Shown piece after piece: positions 43,019-54,708 of a DNA stretch of 64,000 nt; position 1 is the stretch's first letter; every line of letters starts with the position of its first letter. The stretch lies in contig OZ023195.1 of NCBI GenBank assembly GCA_963995505.1, positions 5,600,109 to 5,664,108 of the forward strand, in the 5' to 3' direction. The position numbers were made by a program, and so were the translations under genes. This DNA is from Hypericum androsaemum. Its lineage: Eukaryota > Streptophyta > Magnoliopsida > Malpighiales > Hypericaceae. A model generated the notes under the pieces. It was not told where the DNA came from, made no database searches, and saw nothing but the letters and a program-made list of their open reading frames with translations.

Positions 43019-43339
43019 GATTATCACATTGTTAATTGCAAGTGTGACAATATTCTTGTACCAAAACTGGATTCATATGTTCCCACCGATCATCTAATAA
43101 CGCTGTCATTACAAAAAAAGAGTGAAAAAGAGAGGAATCATATTCTTATATCCTATTGTGGGTCCCAAATAGCTACATAATGGGATGGGAACAAGTACCA
43201 GTAGTATCGGTACCCGTCGTCATCATCCACGATCCGAAAGATGCTGGCGACGACAGCTCCAAAGGTTATCGGGTTTGGATTGGGTACTGAGTGAAAGAAT
43301 TGATTCCGGACGGTTTGGACTGAAGGGGGACTGCAGCGG

Positions 43340-43570
43340 CAAGCACAAGTATGTGATAATGGCAAGTGCAGTTATGTGATGATGGCAAGTGCAGTTATGT
43401 GATAATGGCATTTATTTTTGTGAAAACGGCAAGTCCCTGTTGATGATAATGGTACACGTAGTTTTTTTCATTTTGATCCCCCGTGTTTTATCATTTTTAC
43501 AAAAAGGTCACACTGGCATGCACAGTTATGTGATACTTGCATGTGCAGTTATGTGATACTGGCATTCGTA
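43340..43570. repeat. degenerate minisatellite
   Basis: Units of about 20-26 bp built on GCAAGTGCAGTTATGTGAT recur at about 43350-43430 and again at 43510-43570 (GCATGTGCAGTTATGTGATA). No coding frame is convincing. Confidence 0.7.
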
Positions 43571-44457
43571 TCCGGCCTGTGTTTGTGCGTAGTTTTTTTC
43601 ATTTTGGTCCTCGTATTTTAGAGCGTTTACAAAAAAATCTCTGCGTGTTTTCATTCCAAACGGTTCGGAATAGTGGCATTCCGTACCCAATTCATACCCA
43701 AGGTTATCCATAACAAAAAGGCAGGAACTGCTATTGCCACTCCACACACGCACAATTTGGGAGTAGTGTACAAATCAAATTAGCTATAATTAGCAACATA
43801 ATTATGGATTTATATCTACAGCGAAAATATGAAGAATAGTTTAGATTATTTTATATACAAACGCAAAAATTAAAAATGTCTAAACTACAAAGTATTAAAT
43901 CAAACTTTTCCAAAATATATTTATCCAGTTGGTGAGTATCAATTTGGGGAGTGGCATAAGCACACAGAGCTCCGGTCGGTCGCGGCAAACCAAACGACAA
44001 ACGATAAGCTGCAAAAAAAACAATACTTGTTCAACCTCCTAAAACAAGATGCAACAACTCACCGCATAAACTCCATCCGATCGATAACACCAAATATTTG
44101 GATCAATCGATAAAAATATTAACGAGTTGAACACATTTGTATTTCAAGGTAAATATTTGGCAAAAAAAAATTTATATTTCATGAATAATTTATTATATCT
44201 AAAATTAAAAATCGATCGGATAAATATTCGGATAAAGCTCCCCGTCCCCGTCTTGGATTTGGATTCAGGGGGGACTACATAAAAATCATCCCCATGGTAT
44301 GGACTAAATATGGGCCTTTAGATTTGATCAAATTCTTTTTTTACAGATCTGATGGTCAGAATCTGTTGAGGGTATTTTCGAATTTTTATCCAAACATACT
44401 CATTAGGGTTCCACCATTTTCCTATATATAATCCCACAAAAAAAACATCATCGATCT
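43571..44457. other. AT-rich spacer, nothing recognised
   Basis: No open frame or repeat of note up to the C tract. Confidence 0.3.
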
Positions 44458-44493
44458 CCCCCCCCACCCCCGCCCCCCCCCCCCCCCCCCCCC
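44458..44493. repeat. C-rich homopolymer tract
   Basis: 36 bases that are all C except one A and one G. The minus strand is an uninterrupted G-rich run able to form a G-quadruplex. The exact length may be an assembly estimate. Confidence 0.9.
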
Positions 44494-44882
44494 TCATGTC
44501 TTCACATGTCCAACCGAGAGCAACATGCCTCTTCACCTCCTCCAAAATTTCCCCAAAAGCAGTAAACAAATTCTTCCCAAAATCTCCACCCCACGACTTC
44601 CTCCCGAACGTGGTGCATGGAATGCCTTCGAGCTGTGGCGAGAGGGCTTCAGGAGCTGCGGCGAGCGACAGGACGGGGGAGTCGGGAAGATAGCTGCGGC
44701 GGGATCCAAGGTGGCTGTCGACTGGTCGAATTGAGGGTTGGGAGGTGAAGAGAGACAACGATTTGGATTGAGGCTGCTGTGATGTTATTAATTTGGGATA
44801 CAATCGGGTCAAAATTTAGGGTTTTAGAAATTTCTTTTCCAATTATGCCCTTCGGAGCGCAAAAACATTACTAACCTAAAAC
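44494..44882. other. possible gene fragment, unassigned
   Basis: The minus strand is open from 44812 to 44318 and reads GKNLFTAFGEILEEVKRHVA in a coding-like stretch, but the frame runs through the C tract and I do not recognise the family. Confidence 0.25.
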
Positions 44883-45157
44883 TAATATTCAAGAAGAATG
44901 AAACCAATATTCAAGAAGAATGAAACCAATACATTCAAATGGTATACATTTTCACTTATAATGGGATACCAATATTGGAGAAGATGAAAACCAATACCAC
45001 GGTGGAATGAAACCAATGTAATAGTAGAATGAAACCAATAACATAGAAGATGGAAACCAATATCATAGTAGAATAAAACCAATATCATAGTAGAATGAAA
45101 CCAATAGCATAGAAGATGGAAACCAATATCCGAGAAAATGGAAACCAATATTCCCAT
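44883..45157. repeat. tandem repeat, unit about 22 bp
   Basis: Some twelve units on the theme ATAGTAGAATGAAACCAATA, with variants containing AGAAGATGGAAACCAATA. It lies about 240 bases upstream of the TTC38 start codon. Confidence 0.9.
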
Positions 45158-45392
45158 ACTTGTATTTCCATAAATTGTATTATTTTGCTAATATTTTTTA
45201 AATTATTTAAATTATTGTATTTTTAATATTACCCCTATCTCTTTCAGTAAGATTACCCATGTCCCCACTTAATTTGAACCCCCGTCTTTAGCAATCACTT
45301 TCCCAAGTTGCTCGCCCTCATCTATTGTTCTTATAAGACCCATCGAACTTCCCAACTAAGCTCTCTCCCTCTCGAAGTCATTAGCGGAAAAC

Positions 45393-48367
45393 ATGGAAGG
45401 AGGAGTGAAATTGGACAGGTGGGGTTACGAGGTCAACACCAGCTCCGATGCCTGTATTTCCGCTATCAATTCTTACTACCACCAGGTAACACATACCCCT
45501 TCCCTTGACCATTGATCTCTTAGAACTTATCGATAACAATTCACAGTCTCGAGTTCGAGTCTTTGGAAACGCATAGTTTTATTAACTCTTGGGAGCTTTT
45601 TTGGGTTGGTAAATTACCGAAAGGTGCTTAGCTATGGAAGAGAAAGGCGGGTAATTTTGGAAGCAGCGAGACAGGACAAGGGTTGCGTGTTGGCGAATGT
45701 ACTGGCTGCCCATTTTCTCGCTTCCTCTGATCCTCCTCGAGCTCCTGACCATTACCAAGCTGCAAAGTCTCGACTCGTGGGTTCTCTTCTGGCTTGTTCG
45801 TTGTTCGTTCTAATTTCAAGCTCCTGTCTTGTTTTTTTTTTTTGATGTTTTTGTTGGAAAAATTTGCGGTCCTGAATGTGTAGGAAGAAGCAACCAAGTA
45901 CGAAAGAGCGGTTTTTGATGCGGTTAGTTCGTTGATTTGCGAGAATAGAGACGATGATGTTGCTCTTGGATTGCACTCTAAGGTTTGTGTTTGAACCATT
46001 ATTATTCAAGATTCTTCTTTTAGTTGGTTAGGTTTGGGTAGTTAGCCGAGTGGTTTCAACCAAAAAAAAATCTTTATGGATGTAGATATGAAATGCTAGA
46101 AAGGTGCATCAAGTCTATTTATGATGCTCAATCAGTGATCTCATGAGGACTAGTTGGTTAGGTTTGAAGCGAATCTTTTGTTCCTTATGCATGCTATCTC
46201 AATGCTTAAATGAAACAGATAAAGATCGGAATAGTTTTTGTATTGGATGTAAAATGCTCTACGTTATCAACGAGGATATGGTGTGTCATTCTTAGTGTTT
46301 CAGTGTTTGTTGCCTGTTTCAGCTCCTGGATGGGTACCCTAAAGATCTGGTTTCTCTAAAAAGGGCTCAGGTCTTATGTTTCTACATGGGTAGGCCAGAC
46401 TTGTCGCTTGACCTCGTGGAAAAGGTTCCTTCATATCTTCACAGCTTAGAGTCTAATCACCCTGAAACTGGGTTTTTTTAATAATATTTTGATTTCTAGG
46501 TTCTACCGAATAATGAACAAGAAGATTATGTATATGGCATGCTTGCTTTTCCATTGCTTGAGTTGGGACGAATGGCTGATGCAGAGGAGGCTGCTAGAAA
46601 GGGATATCATATCAACAATCACGACTATTGGTCACAACATGCCGTGAGTTCTGCTTTTTTGTTGCTTTGTCAATGATACAATCAGTGGGATCAAAGATTT
46701 TTAGACTTGTAATCCCTGGATTTCGAATCTGGGGCTCGATGCAGATTTGCCATGTTCTTCAATATGAGTGTCGTTTCAAAGAAGCAGTGGAGTTTATGGA
46801 ACTTTGCTCACCTACATGGAGTTCCTGTTCATCATTCATGTATGTGTCGATGCACTTTAATATAGACATTAACTACAATTTTATTGGACTTAATGCTCAA
46901 CCATTCCAATCTGCAGGCTGACTCATAATTGGTGGCATGTGGCACTTTGTTACTTGGAAGGTCACTGTTCGGTTAGAAAAGTTGTAGAAGTTTATGATGA
47001 ACACATATGGAAGGAGTTGGATAGAGATGACTCTTCTCCTGCTGAGGCACGTAAACTTGTTTAATGGTCGAGAGATATCCTTCTTCATTCTAACTTTTTC
47101 TGTGGCATGTAGGTATACCTAAATGCTCTCGGTTTGCTCTTGCGTTTGTATGTTAGGGGTGAATTTGAGGCCCTTGGAGACCGCCTAAAGGTCTTATCAG
47201 AACTTGTCTTGGATCAGGTAACTCGTACAACCTTGCCACTAGAAACACACAGACATTGATTGCAATTGGAATTTATATTTTCATGCCTGTCTTATTTTCT
47301 GCTCTCCTTTTTGTTTTCTTTCCTTTTCTGGTAATCACATGTCCTCTTCAATAATCAGGCACACTGGCATTTGGAGTGGCATTTTGATTTGTATATCATA
47401 TGGGTTTTAGCTCAAGCCGGTGAATGTTCAAAAGCTGAAGATCTACTCAATGGCTTGAAATCCAGGTAAAGAGTGCCCTTTCGCTCAGCATTCTTTCATC
47501 AACATGTTCCCAGCTCGCAAGTTTGTTTGTACACAGGATTTCCAAGAAGAGCAAGAAGAAGCAGCAGAGAATGCAGAGAGCAGTTCTGGTTTGTTCCGGT
47601 TGCTTTTCCATCTATCAATTTTAATGACTATTTGGGTATATGGTGTTTAAGCAGCAAACTTCTTGTTCATTACTTGGTTTCTTTCCACGCTTTTCAAAAT
47701 ATTTTGAAAGAAATCGACAACCGTATATTCTTCTTGTAGCTGGCAGAAGCCATGTTCGAGTATGGAAACCGTAACAATGAACGGGCACTAGAGCTTCTTG
47801 GTCCAACTTTTGATGCAAAGGAATGCAAGGTAACATTCTGGATCCTTTTCATGGGTTCAACTTCTATCACTTTTTGTTTGAATAATTGAAATCCTAATGT
47901 GGTGCCTGCTGTTGATAGATGGTTGGGGCGTCCGATGAACAACTCGACGTATTTAATGAGGTTTGGTTTAGTATGTTACTAGATTCAGGAAGAACTACAA
48001 CAGGTATAACAATATTGCTCTTTTTTCTCATTACACATTTTAACATGTTTTTTTTTTCTCTTTTTTGAACATAACGAGACGCATGTCTGAACTTCCTTTT
48101 CATGTTGCTGATCGCAGCAATTGAAGTACTTAGAGAGCAAATAAAGAAGAGAGAAGGATCCCCTTACATGTGGCGCCTATTGGTATGTTCCGTTGCGCAT
48201 CATTTCGTCCAACCGACAGATATTCATGTTGTACATGCACGCATCAAGTCATATTTTCTGGATCTATTTCGTTTCAGGAGAAGGGGTACGCCATGACAGG
48301 TAGTAGCCAAGACGCTGCGGCCGCTGGCGACAAGGCTAGAGCACTGGAAACTACGCACTTCTCCTGA
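45393..48367 (+). CDS. TTC38: TTC38-type tetratricopeptide repeat protein, 14 exons
   Basis: Exons: 45393-45485, 45624-45776, 45884-45982, 46323-46424, 46500-46643, 46745-46839, 46917-47046, 47113-47217, 47359-47465, 47537-47588, 47740-47829, 47919-48003, 48118-48182, 48278-48367. They join in frame to 469 codons including the stop. Family landmarks: DRWGYEVNTSSDACISAIN, ALGLHSKLLDGYPKDLVSLK, WSQHAICHVLQYECRF, THNWWHVALCYLEG, AHWHLEWHFDLYIIW, ASDEQLDVFNEVW. Helical TPR pairs run through most of the length. The molecular role of TTC38 is not established. All introns are GT-AG except the seventh (47047-47112), which begins GC. The 3' limits of exons 6 and 10 were set by frame and the family pattern. 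Resembles Arabidopsis At1g27150. Confidence 0.93.
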
Positions 48368-49577
48368 TCCGGTAATCAGATCCCGCACCTCCTTCTTTCT
48401 GGTTTCTTCACACGTTGGATGGCGAAACAATCGTTCGCCTGGAGTCTCCTGGTTGAATCCATATAATGGTCGACGAGTCAGGGGCTGGGGAGTGCGGCAA
48501 GCCGAGGACCGTCTCTCGTTCTTGTTCGATCTATCGGCCGATCCGAACGACCATTTGTATCCTTGTTGTATAATTACGAATATCGTCTCATGAATAATGT
48601 AATATTGGCACAGAAAAGTTACTGGCAGTCAACTACGGTGGCTCAACGGTCTCTGGTAAAATAATACAGTTTAGTACTTTCCTAGTAATAATCGCACGGC
48701 ACGAACTCTATATTATATTTGGGAATTCGATTGCCTTGGGGAACCAGGTATCTTTTAAAGAAAACTATTATTATACGGTAATAACGAGCTCATCAATTGC
48801 ACTCTAAACCACCTATCCAAATTGCATCAACTCGGGATGGAAGTATTTTAGCATGACTAGAGACCTCGATTTTAAATATGATATGTTGTAATTTCGATTA
48901 TTCGGTCTTGTAAGTATTCGAATATGTATAAAAAACAAACACAACCTCCACTACAACGAGTGATGCTTCAATTTATTGCTCCATTCTTTTTTTTTTAAGA
49001 ATAATTATTGCTCCATTCAAAATGACAATTGTGCGCCTAATTAGTTTCAAGCTAGGAAAACAATATGGGACCACAACTGCAAAAGCCGTGGAGAATACAT
49101 TAATTTTGTCGCGAGTTTAGCGAATAATTTCACTGATGTTGACACGAGTCTTATTTTGAAGAACGTATAAACAGATCTTGACACGAGTAAACCTGTGGAA
49201 ACAGAATTTGCAGCGCTTAAATAAAAAAGAAGATTCTTATTTCAAAACCGAGACAAAAAGTTACATATGAGAAAAGGGAAACGGGTACAGAAAAAGTGTA
49301 CTAAGAGGACAGTCAAAAAGAGAGAAATAAGAAGAAAAAGAGAGAAGGAAGATGTATTTACAAACTACTTTCTGATTTAATTTATCATACATTTGTTTTA
49401 TGATTAATTCGAATTTTAATAGGAGGATGAGATCGGCAGCTCCTTATAGTTTAATGACATCTATGATCCGTCACGTGCATTTCCAAAATCTCAATACCTC
49501 GCTAGCCGACAAACCCCCTAGCCAAACCATGGGGCCCCCCAGAAACCCACATTTCCCGCCCACATCTGAGGATACGT
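48368..49577. other. convergent intergenic region
   Basis: Holds the 3' ends of TTC38 (plus) and of the receptor kinase (minus), which converge here. AT-rich, with no other gene. Confidence 0.4.
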
Positions 49578-51449
49578 CTACCCCGATCCGCTCGCCCTGC
49601 TCCGGATCCGCCTGAGCTCCTCCGCGACCTCCTTCGAGTCCGGCCTGTCGTCCTTGTCCGCCGCGACGCATCGGAACGCGAGCTCGGCCACCGCGCAGAC
49701 GCCGTCCTCCGGGACCCCGCCCGCGGCGAGGAGGCCCGGGTCGAGGAGCTGGCGGAGCATGCCCATCTGGATCTTGGACACCGCGAGATCCGCCAGCGCC
49801 ACCTCCCGCTTGTCCCTGGCCCGGTGGTCCACCGCCCTAAGCCCGGACACCAGCTCCAGCAAAACGACGCCGAAGCTGTACACGTCGCTCTTCTCGGTCA
49901 ACCGAAACGACCGGTGGTAGTCCGGGTCCAAGTACCCGGGGGTCCCCTGAGGCCCGGTGAAAACGCACTCCGAGGCTGAAGACGACGTCGTCCCGGTGCC
50001 GTTGCCGTTTCCCCCGCAGACTAAAAGCCGCGACAGCCCGAAGTCCCCGAGCTTCACTCTCATGTCCCTCTCGACGAAGATGTTCGACGACGTTACATCA
50101 CGGTGGACTACCGGAGGGGAAACGGCGGAATGGAGGTACTCGAGGGCCAACGCCGTCTGCACCGCGACGTCGAGCCTGGTTAGCCACGTCATCGGGGAGG
50201 ATCCCTTGTTGTGGTGGAGGTGGTCGGCTAGGGTTCCGTTGGGGACGTAGTCGTAGACAAGGAGGAGTCCCCTCGGGTCGGAGCAGTACCCGTGGAGCTT
50301 CACCAGGTTCGGGTGGGTTAGCGACGAGAGGATCAGGATCTCGTTGCAAAACGACTTCGTAGAGAAGGCGGCGGCGCCTTTCGTACCGTTGCAGTGGAGG
50401 TGCTTCACGGCGACGACGCCCCCGTCGCCGAGCCGGCCGAGGTACACCGACCCGAACCCGCCGTGCCCGATCCTCCGCTTCAAATCGAACCGGTCGGTGG
50501 ACCGCTCGAGCTCCTCGTAGGTGAAGACGGGGGGCAGAAACTGGTTAGGTGAGCGATTGAGGTGGAGGAACGACGCCGTCTCGTCCCGGACCAAGGACTT
50601 CATCCGGCTGCACCAGTAAACGGCGGCGGTAATGGAGACAGCCACGAAGACGAGAAAGAACGAAACGACGACGGACGAGAACAGCGCAATCCGGCGGTTA
50701 TTGTCCCGGTGGTGGATCCATGGAGGGGACAGTCCGAAACAGACGAAGCCCTTACCCGGATCCGAAACATTATACCCGCAATCGCCGCTCCGGGAACGGC
50801 ATTGCTCGCAGTCCCCGAAGTAAGAATCGGACGACAGGTCGTACTCGACCTCGAAGCCGTTGGTGAGGAACCTGTCGAGGTAGCCGAGGACGTCGTCCTG
50901 GCAGGCGCCGGGCGACAGGTCGTTGTTCCTCCTGGGGGCAGACTCGCATCCGTTGGAGAGAAGGCGGAGAGGGTTCTTGAGGAGGGAGCAGTGGAAACTG
51001 CAGCGGGAGCAGTTACGGGGTGGCGGCGAAGGGGGGAGGGGGCAGGAGGTGAGGGAGGCGAGGTGGGAGCAGTAGGAGTTGGAGAGGCGGAACGGGGAGG
51101 CGGTGAGGTTGATGGATCGGCCGGGGAGGGAGGGCAACTCCGATGTGGAGGAGGAGCAGTTCCGGCGGCGGGTGTCCGGGAGGGGGGTGAGGAGGAGGGT
51201 GGAGGAGTTGGGTTGGAATTGGAGGAGAGAGAAGCGGAGGCTGTTGATGGAGAGGGTGGAGTGTGGGGTGGAGCAGTTTATTTGGAAGGACGGGTGGCCG
51301 CAGCCGGGGAATGGGGAGAAGGGGAACGGCAGCGGAGTGGCGGCGAACGGCGGGCAGGCGGTTGGCTTTGAGTTGCAGGGGTTTGCATACGAGGTCGTTT
51401 TAGTGGAGAGTGTTAAAAGAAGGAGGAGGAGGAAGATGGAGGGAGGCAT
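49578..51449 (-). CDS. receptor-like kinase of the LRK10L/WAK-like type, intronless
   Basis: 623 residues in one exon. Residues 1-21 are a signal peptide; 25-115 resemble the GUB_WAK galacturonan-binding domain (PFPFSPFPGCGHPSFQINC); 120-240 are a Cys-rich WAK-associated region; 254-279 is a membrane helix; the kinase spans about 325-612. Kinase motifs are complete: GHGGFGSVYLG at 328-338, VAVK with Lys349, Glu370, HRD at 449-451, DFG at 469-471, GTPGYLDPDY at 502-511. An Arg before the catalytic Asp makes it an RD kinase. It should sit in the plasma membrane and phosphorylate Ser/Thr after sensing wall signals. The activation segment has a Gly/Thr/Ser-rich insert at 479-493. Closest by memory to Arabidopsis At1g25390. 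Very GC-rich compared with its flanks. Confidence 0.93.
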   Translation of the reverse strand: MPPSIFLLLLLLTLSTKTTSYANPCNSKPTACPPFAATPLPFPFSPFPGCGHPSFQINCSTPHSTLSINSLRFSLLQFQPNSSTLLLTPLPDTRRRNCSSSTSELPSLPGRSINLTASPFRLSNSYCSHLASLTSCPLPPSPPPRNCSRCSFHCSLLKNPLRLLSNGCESAPRRNNDLSPGACQDDVLGYLDRFLTNGFEVEYDLSSDSYFGDCEQCRSRSGDCGYNVSDPGKGFVCFGLSPPWIHHRDNNRRIALFSSVVVSFFLVFVAVSITAAVYWCSRMKSLVRDETASFLHLNRSPNQFLPPVFTYEELERSTDRFDLKRRIGHGGFGSVYLGRLGDGGVVAVKHLHCNGTKGAAAFSTKSFCNEILILSSLTHPNLVKLHGYCSDPRGLLLVYDYVPNGTLADHLHHNKGSSPMTWLTRLDVAVQTALALEYLHSAVSPPVVHRDVTSSNIFVERDMRVKLGDFGLSRLLVCGGNGNGTGTTSSSASECVFTGPQGTPGYLDPDYHRSFRLTEKSDVYSFGVVLLELVSGLRAVDHRARDKREVALADLAVSKIQMGMLRQLLDPGLLAAGGVPEDGVCAVAELAFRCVAADKDDRPDSKEVAEELRRIRSRASGSG

Positions 51450-53298
51450 TTAGTGGCGGTGGTAGTGGTAGTGGTGGGGATCATGGGCGGGCTTCCGGCA
51501 TTTATTGGTTTATATATTCTGAGAAATCGACTAATCAAAGTTTAATTTTTTCGAGATTTGTACTAAACCTTTGAACAAATCTCTTTGTTGGGATGGGGAC
51601 AATTAAGAATGATTATATTTCGGAGGAGAGACGGGGGAGGAGAGCTGCTCACGTGAAGCAGTGGTGGGAAATTGGGAAGAGACGAGAGGGGCTTCGGGGA
51701 AGAGACAATGGTGGGACTCTGTTTTTTTATAGTCAATGCAAAAAGTTAAAAGGGAAAGTGTAGAGGGACATGCCGGTGTGGAAGGAGAAGTTAAGAATTT
51801 AGTCTATTTAGTATTTAGCTCCACTCTATAGTCTTTACAACCTAAAGAACAAAAATATTTGCATTATTGTTTCATATTATTGATAGATCAAACTCTAGAC
51901 TTTTTCCACGTCGACATTATACTTTACCATCAATCTCTTGGCATTTAGGTGACTGTCTGCTGGCTACTTCTGATTGACATTGGTAGGTGACTGTCTGCTG
52001 GCTTCTTTGGATTCGATTTTTAGCAAAACTTGTGGTGCAATATCTGGGTAGTTTCTGGAGGAACAGTGCAGCCTTGCAGTGTGAAAAAATGGATAAGACG
52101 ATGAGATCCATTAATAACTCTGTGCAAAAGAGATTAACAACATCAGCAGTTCATATCCGATTTCGCTAATATAACGTTAGACTAATGTTACATCCTAATT
52201 CCCCTCAAAAAAAAATGTTACATCCTAATTAGTGTATAATTTCTTTTTGCGAGGCTGCAAACGCTGGCTAGGTAAAACCTTATCAGGGCAAAATCCGGCG
52301 AGAAAAAACCACGATATAGAAAGAGCACATGTGCAGGATAAACTTTACTTTAATATTATTTGTATCACTAGATTTGATTCTACGCTGTTGGTATCACAAA
52401 AATTACGAGTACTTATCATTTCATTTTTTATTACAGTCACTTACTTTTTTTGTTGAAATTATATTGTATCCGATACTCGTTAGTCTTTTAATATAGATTC
52501 GCGTCGAGTAAGATTTTTGAATAGTGTAAATGCATAAATTAACCGCCAATTGCCAAATCCATGTCATGTATTTTGTGAAAGCCCATTTTTAAAAGGCCCC
52601 GACCTTGTTGTATCTCATCTCTCTCGGGCCCAAAACAATGCCCGTTGAACGGTGAAACATATTTTACTTGCATATTTTTCGGTTAAGATTTTACCTTTTA
52701 CTTCCCTGTTTGGAACCTCTATTTAGTAGCTTTAATCTGTGATATTAGTTGGTCGAAATTGTAAGAATTTTTTAAAAACAAAGATTTATAACAATTTTAT
52801 ATTCTAAATATCAAGTAATAATAAATATACTGGATATGGTGTATGTATACACATATAAAACTTATATACCTGTTGAGAATCACTAGTCTTTTTAAATTTT
52901 TAATTTGAGACTAAAAATAATAATAAGTTAATGTCTATAGTACTCTTACCCTCCTATAATGTTACATAGTTTTCAATAAAAATATAAATAGGATCCAAAG
53001 TTTTAGTTCTGGTTATAAACAAAGAAATGACACCAAGTTTAACATTCCTTTAATTTTACAATGCCTGATCTCACATGAATAATTAATTCATCGGATACAA
53101 ATTGAACACCTTCGAGGTCAAGCCATCCATATACAGACAATAGTCAACTTTGCTAAAGATCATAAGTTAAAAAAATCGAGGCCTTATTTAAATAAGAATT
53201 TCCCTTTTCCTAATGAGGACAAAGGTGCATGTGGTCGATTTTACTTGCTACTCTGTTTTTTTTGGAAAAAAATTCAGGCCAATAATGAAGATAAATTA
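51450..53298. other. receptor-kinase upstream region and AT-rich spacer
   Basis: The first few hundred bases upstream of 51449 are the likely kinase promoter; a G-box CACGTG is at 51650-51655. A direct repeat, AGGTGACTGTCTGCTGGCT, occurs at about 51948 and 51985. The rest is AT-rich with no gene. Confidence 0.35.
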
Positions 53299-53313
53299 TA
53301 GTCATATATTTAA

Positions 53314-54708
53314 AAAATAATTACTACGAGACTCTTGGTGTTTGGCATATTCGTCTCTCACCCTTATTTTTTGATAATCGATTAAAAATTCTACCTAATT
53401 TATCGAAATTATACTCTTAGATCCCTCCCTGATATCAGCGGGATTTTTTTCGTTTTTGTCATAGATTGACAAATATATCCTTGGAAAAAAATTTACTCTC
53501 CTGCCTAATGCTTCGTCTTCCTCTTCGGCTCTTCCCCAGGTTATTTCTTTCCCCACTCCTGCGATCCGTGTGTTCTAATGAAAATGAAGAAGAACAACTT
53601 CCAATTAAATAAACTTCCAATTAAACCCACCCAGTTCTAATTAAAATGAACTTCCAATTAAACCCAGTTTTGAATTGGGTCTTTTTGAACATGAATCGGG
53701 TAATGCCATGAATTGGGTCATGCAAGTAATATCTGAGACTGACTCATTATTAATCCAGAAAAATCCCCAATTTTAAAATTGGGAAAGCCGACCATGGAGA
53801 CGAGGTCCCTTGTGGCGAGGGCGAGGAGGTCGGCGTAGGAGACGGTCTCCGGGGAGGGAGAGGTTGATGGCGAGGGTAGGCGAGCTCGGCGGCGGTTTTT
53901 TCGTGAGGAGGTCGAAAGCGCTCGACAAGAGGGGAGAGGCGCGTGACCTGGCCAGGATTCGACGACAGCAACGACGAACTCCAGCACCTCGTTGGGAGAA
54001 GGGAGAGAGGGGAATCGTCTACTCCTCAGGTGGCTTCCGAGTACCGGCCGTCGCTTCTCGTAGAAGACCACAAGGTCGAGCTCCTCGGCAATGACGAACT
54101 CGAGGACCTCGTGGGAGCGCTTGAAGATAGGGATTTCAAGACCGTTTCGGGTACCGGCCGTAGTACTTCTGGGAATAGGAATCGCCTTCCGTTCACCGCC
54201 CGATGCACGCCGCGTCTGAGGAAGGAGGAACCGCCTCCCGTTCACCGCCCGATGTCTCGAGGAGGAGACCGCTCAGAAGGATGAGTTCGGGGAGAGACTG
54301 CTCAGAAGGACCGAGGTTGAAGAAGATGGGCCGCCGCCGGCCGCCCCCTTCTGCCTCTTTCCTTCTTAATAATCGTGTTTCTTCCTTCGTGGTCACTGTT
54401 TTTATTTTGAGAACTATTAAGAAGGTTGGTGTTTTGGTTGAAGATGAAGGGGAGGAAGAAGATAGGTTTTTTTTCAGGGACATTTTTGTCATTTTCATGA
54501 CAAAAAACAAAAAAAAAACTCGCTAACATCAGCGAGAAGCCTTAGAATGTAATAAAATCAAACTATGGGGAGTTTTTAATCGATTTTCAAAAGACAGGAG
54601 GCCTCATAGTATAATTTCTCCAAACTAGGGGATTTTTAATCGATTTTCGAACAGCAGGAAGTGTGAAGCGAATATCTCAAACACTAGAGGCCTGGCAATA
54701 ATTTTCCC
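53314..54708. mobile_element. gene-capturing MULE carrying a peroxidase fragment, inserted in an LTR
   Basis: Arms of more than 150 bases are inverted repeats (left TTTTTAATCGATTATC-type sequence in reverse complement against the right TTTTTAATCGATTTTC). The 9-bp duplication TATATTTAA is at 53305-53313 and 54709-54717. The 3' LTR of the host element contains the unoccupied site, GTCATATATTTAATAG, at 59144-59159, which proves the boundaries. The core (53760-54360) is GC-rich and includes a class III peroxidase piece. Confidence 0.92.
53787..53880 (-). pseudogene. captured class III peroxidase fragment
   Basis: On the minus strand one frame reads ETVSYADLLALATRDLVSMV and the next frame, just upstream, reads INLSLPGD. 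In secretory plant peroxidases these are INLSLPGDAFD and, some twenty residues later, TVSCADLLALATRDLV. The intervening part is deleted and the conserved Cys of VSCAD is Tyr. The heme-ligand His and the other catalytic exons are absent. The fragment lies in a 175-codon frame whose remaining sequence I cannot assign. Confidence 0.75.

Noticed and set aside
43153..43411. Cys/His-rich minus-strand frames resembling zinc fingers
   Set aside because: They come from the minisatellite; Cys-His spacing is not that of any zinc-binding family.
44883..45157. A 91-codon minus-strand frame, hydrophobic and repetitive
   Set aside because: It is the translation of the 22-bp tandem repeat, not a membrane protein.
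50562..51371. A 269-codon plus-strand frame opposite the receptor kinase
   Set aside because: It is the antisense shadow of a GC-rich coding region; its Glu/Gly/Val repetitive composition and the clear kinase domains on the other strand explain it.
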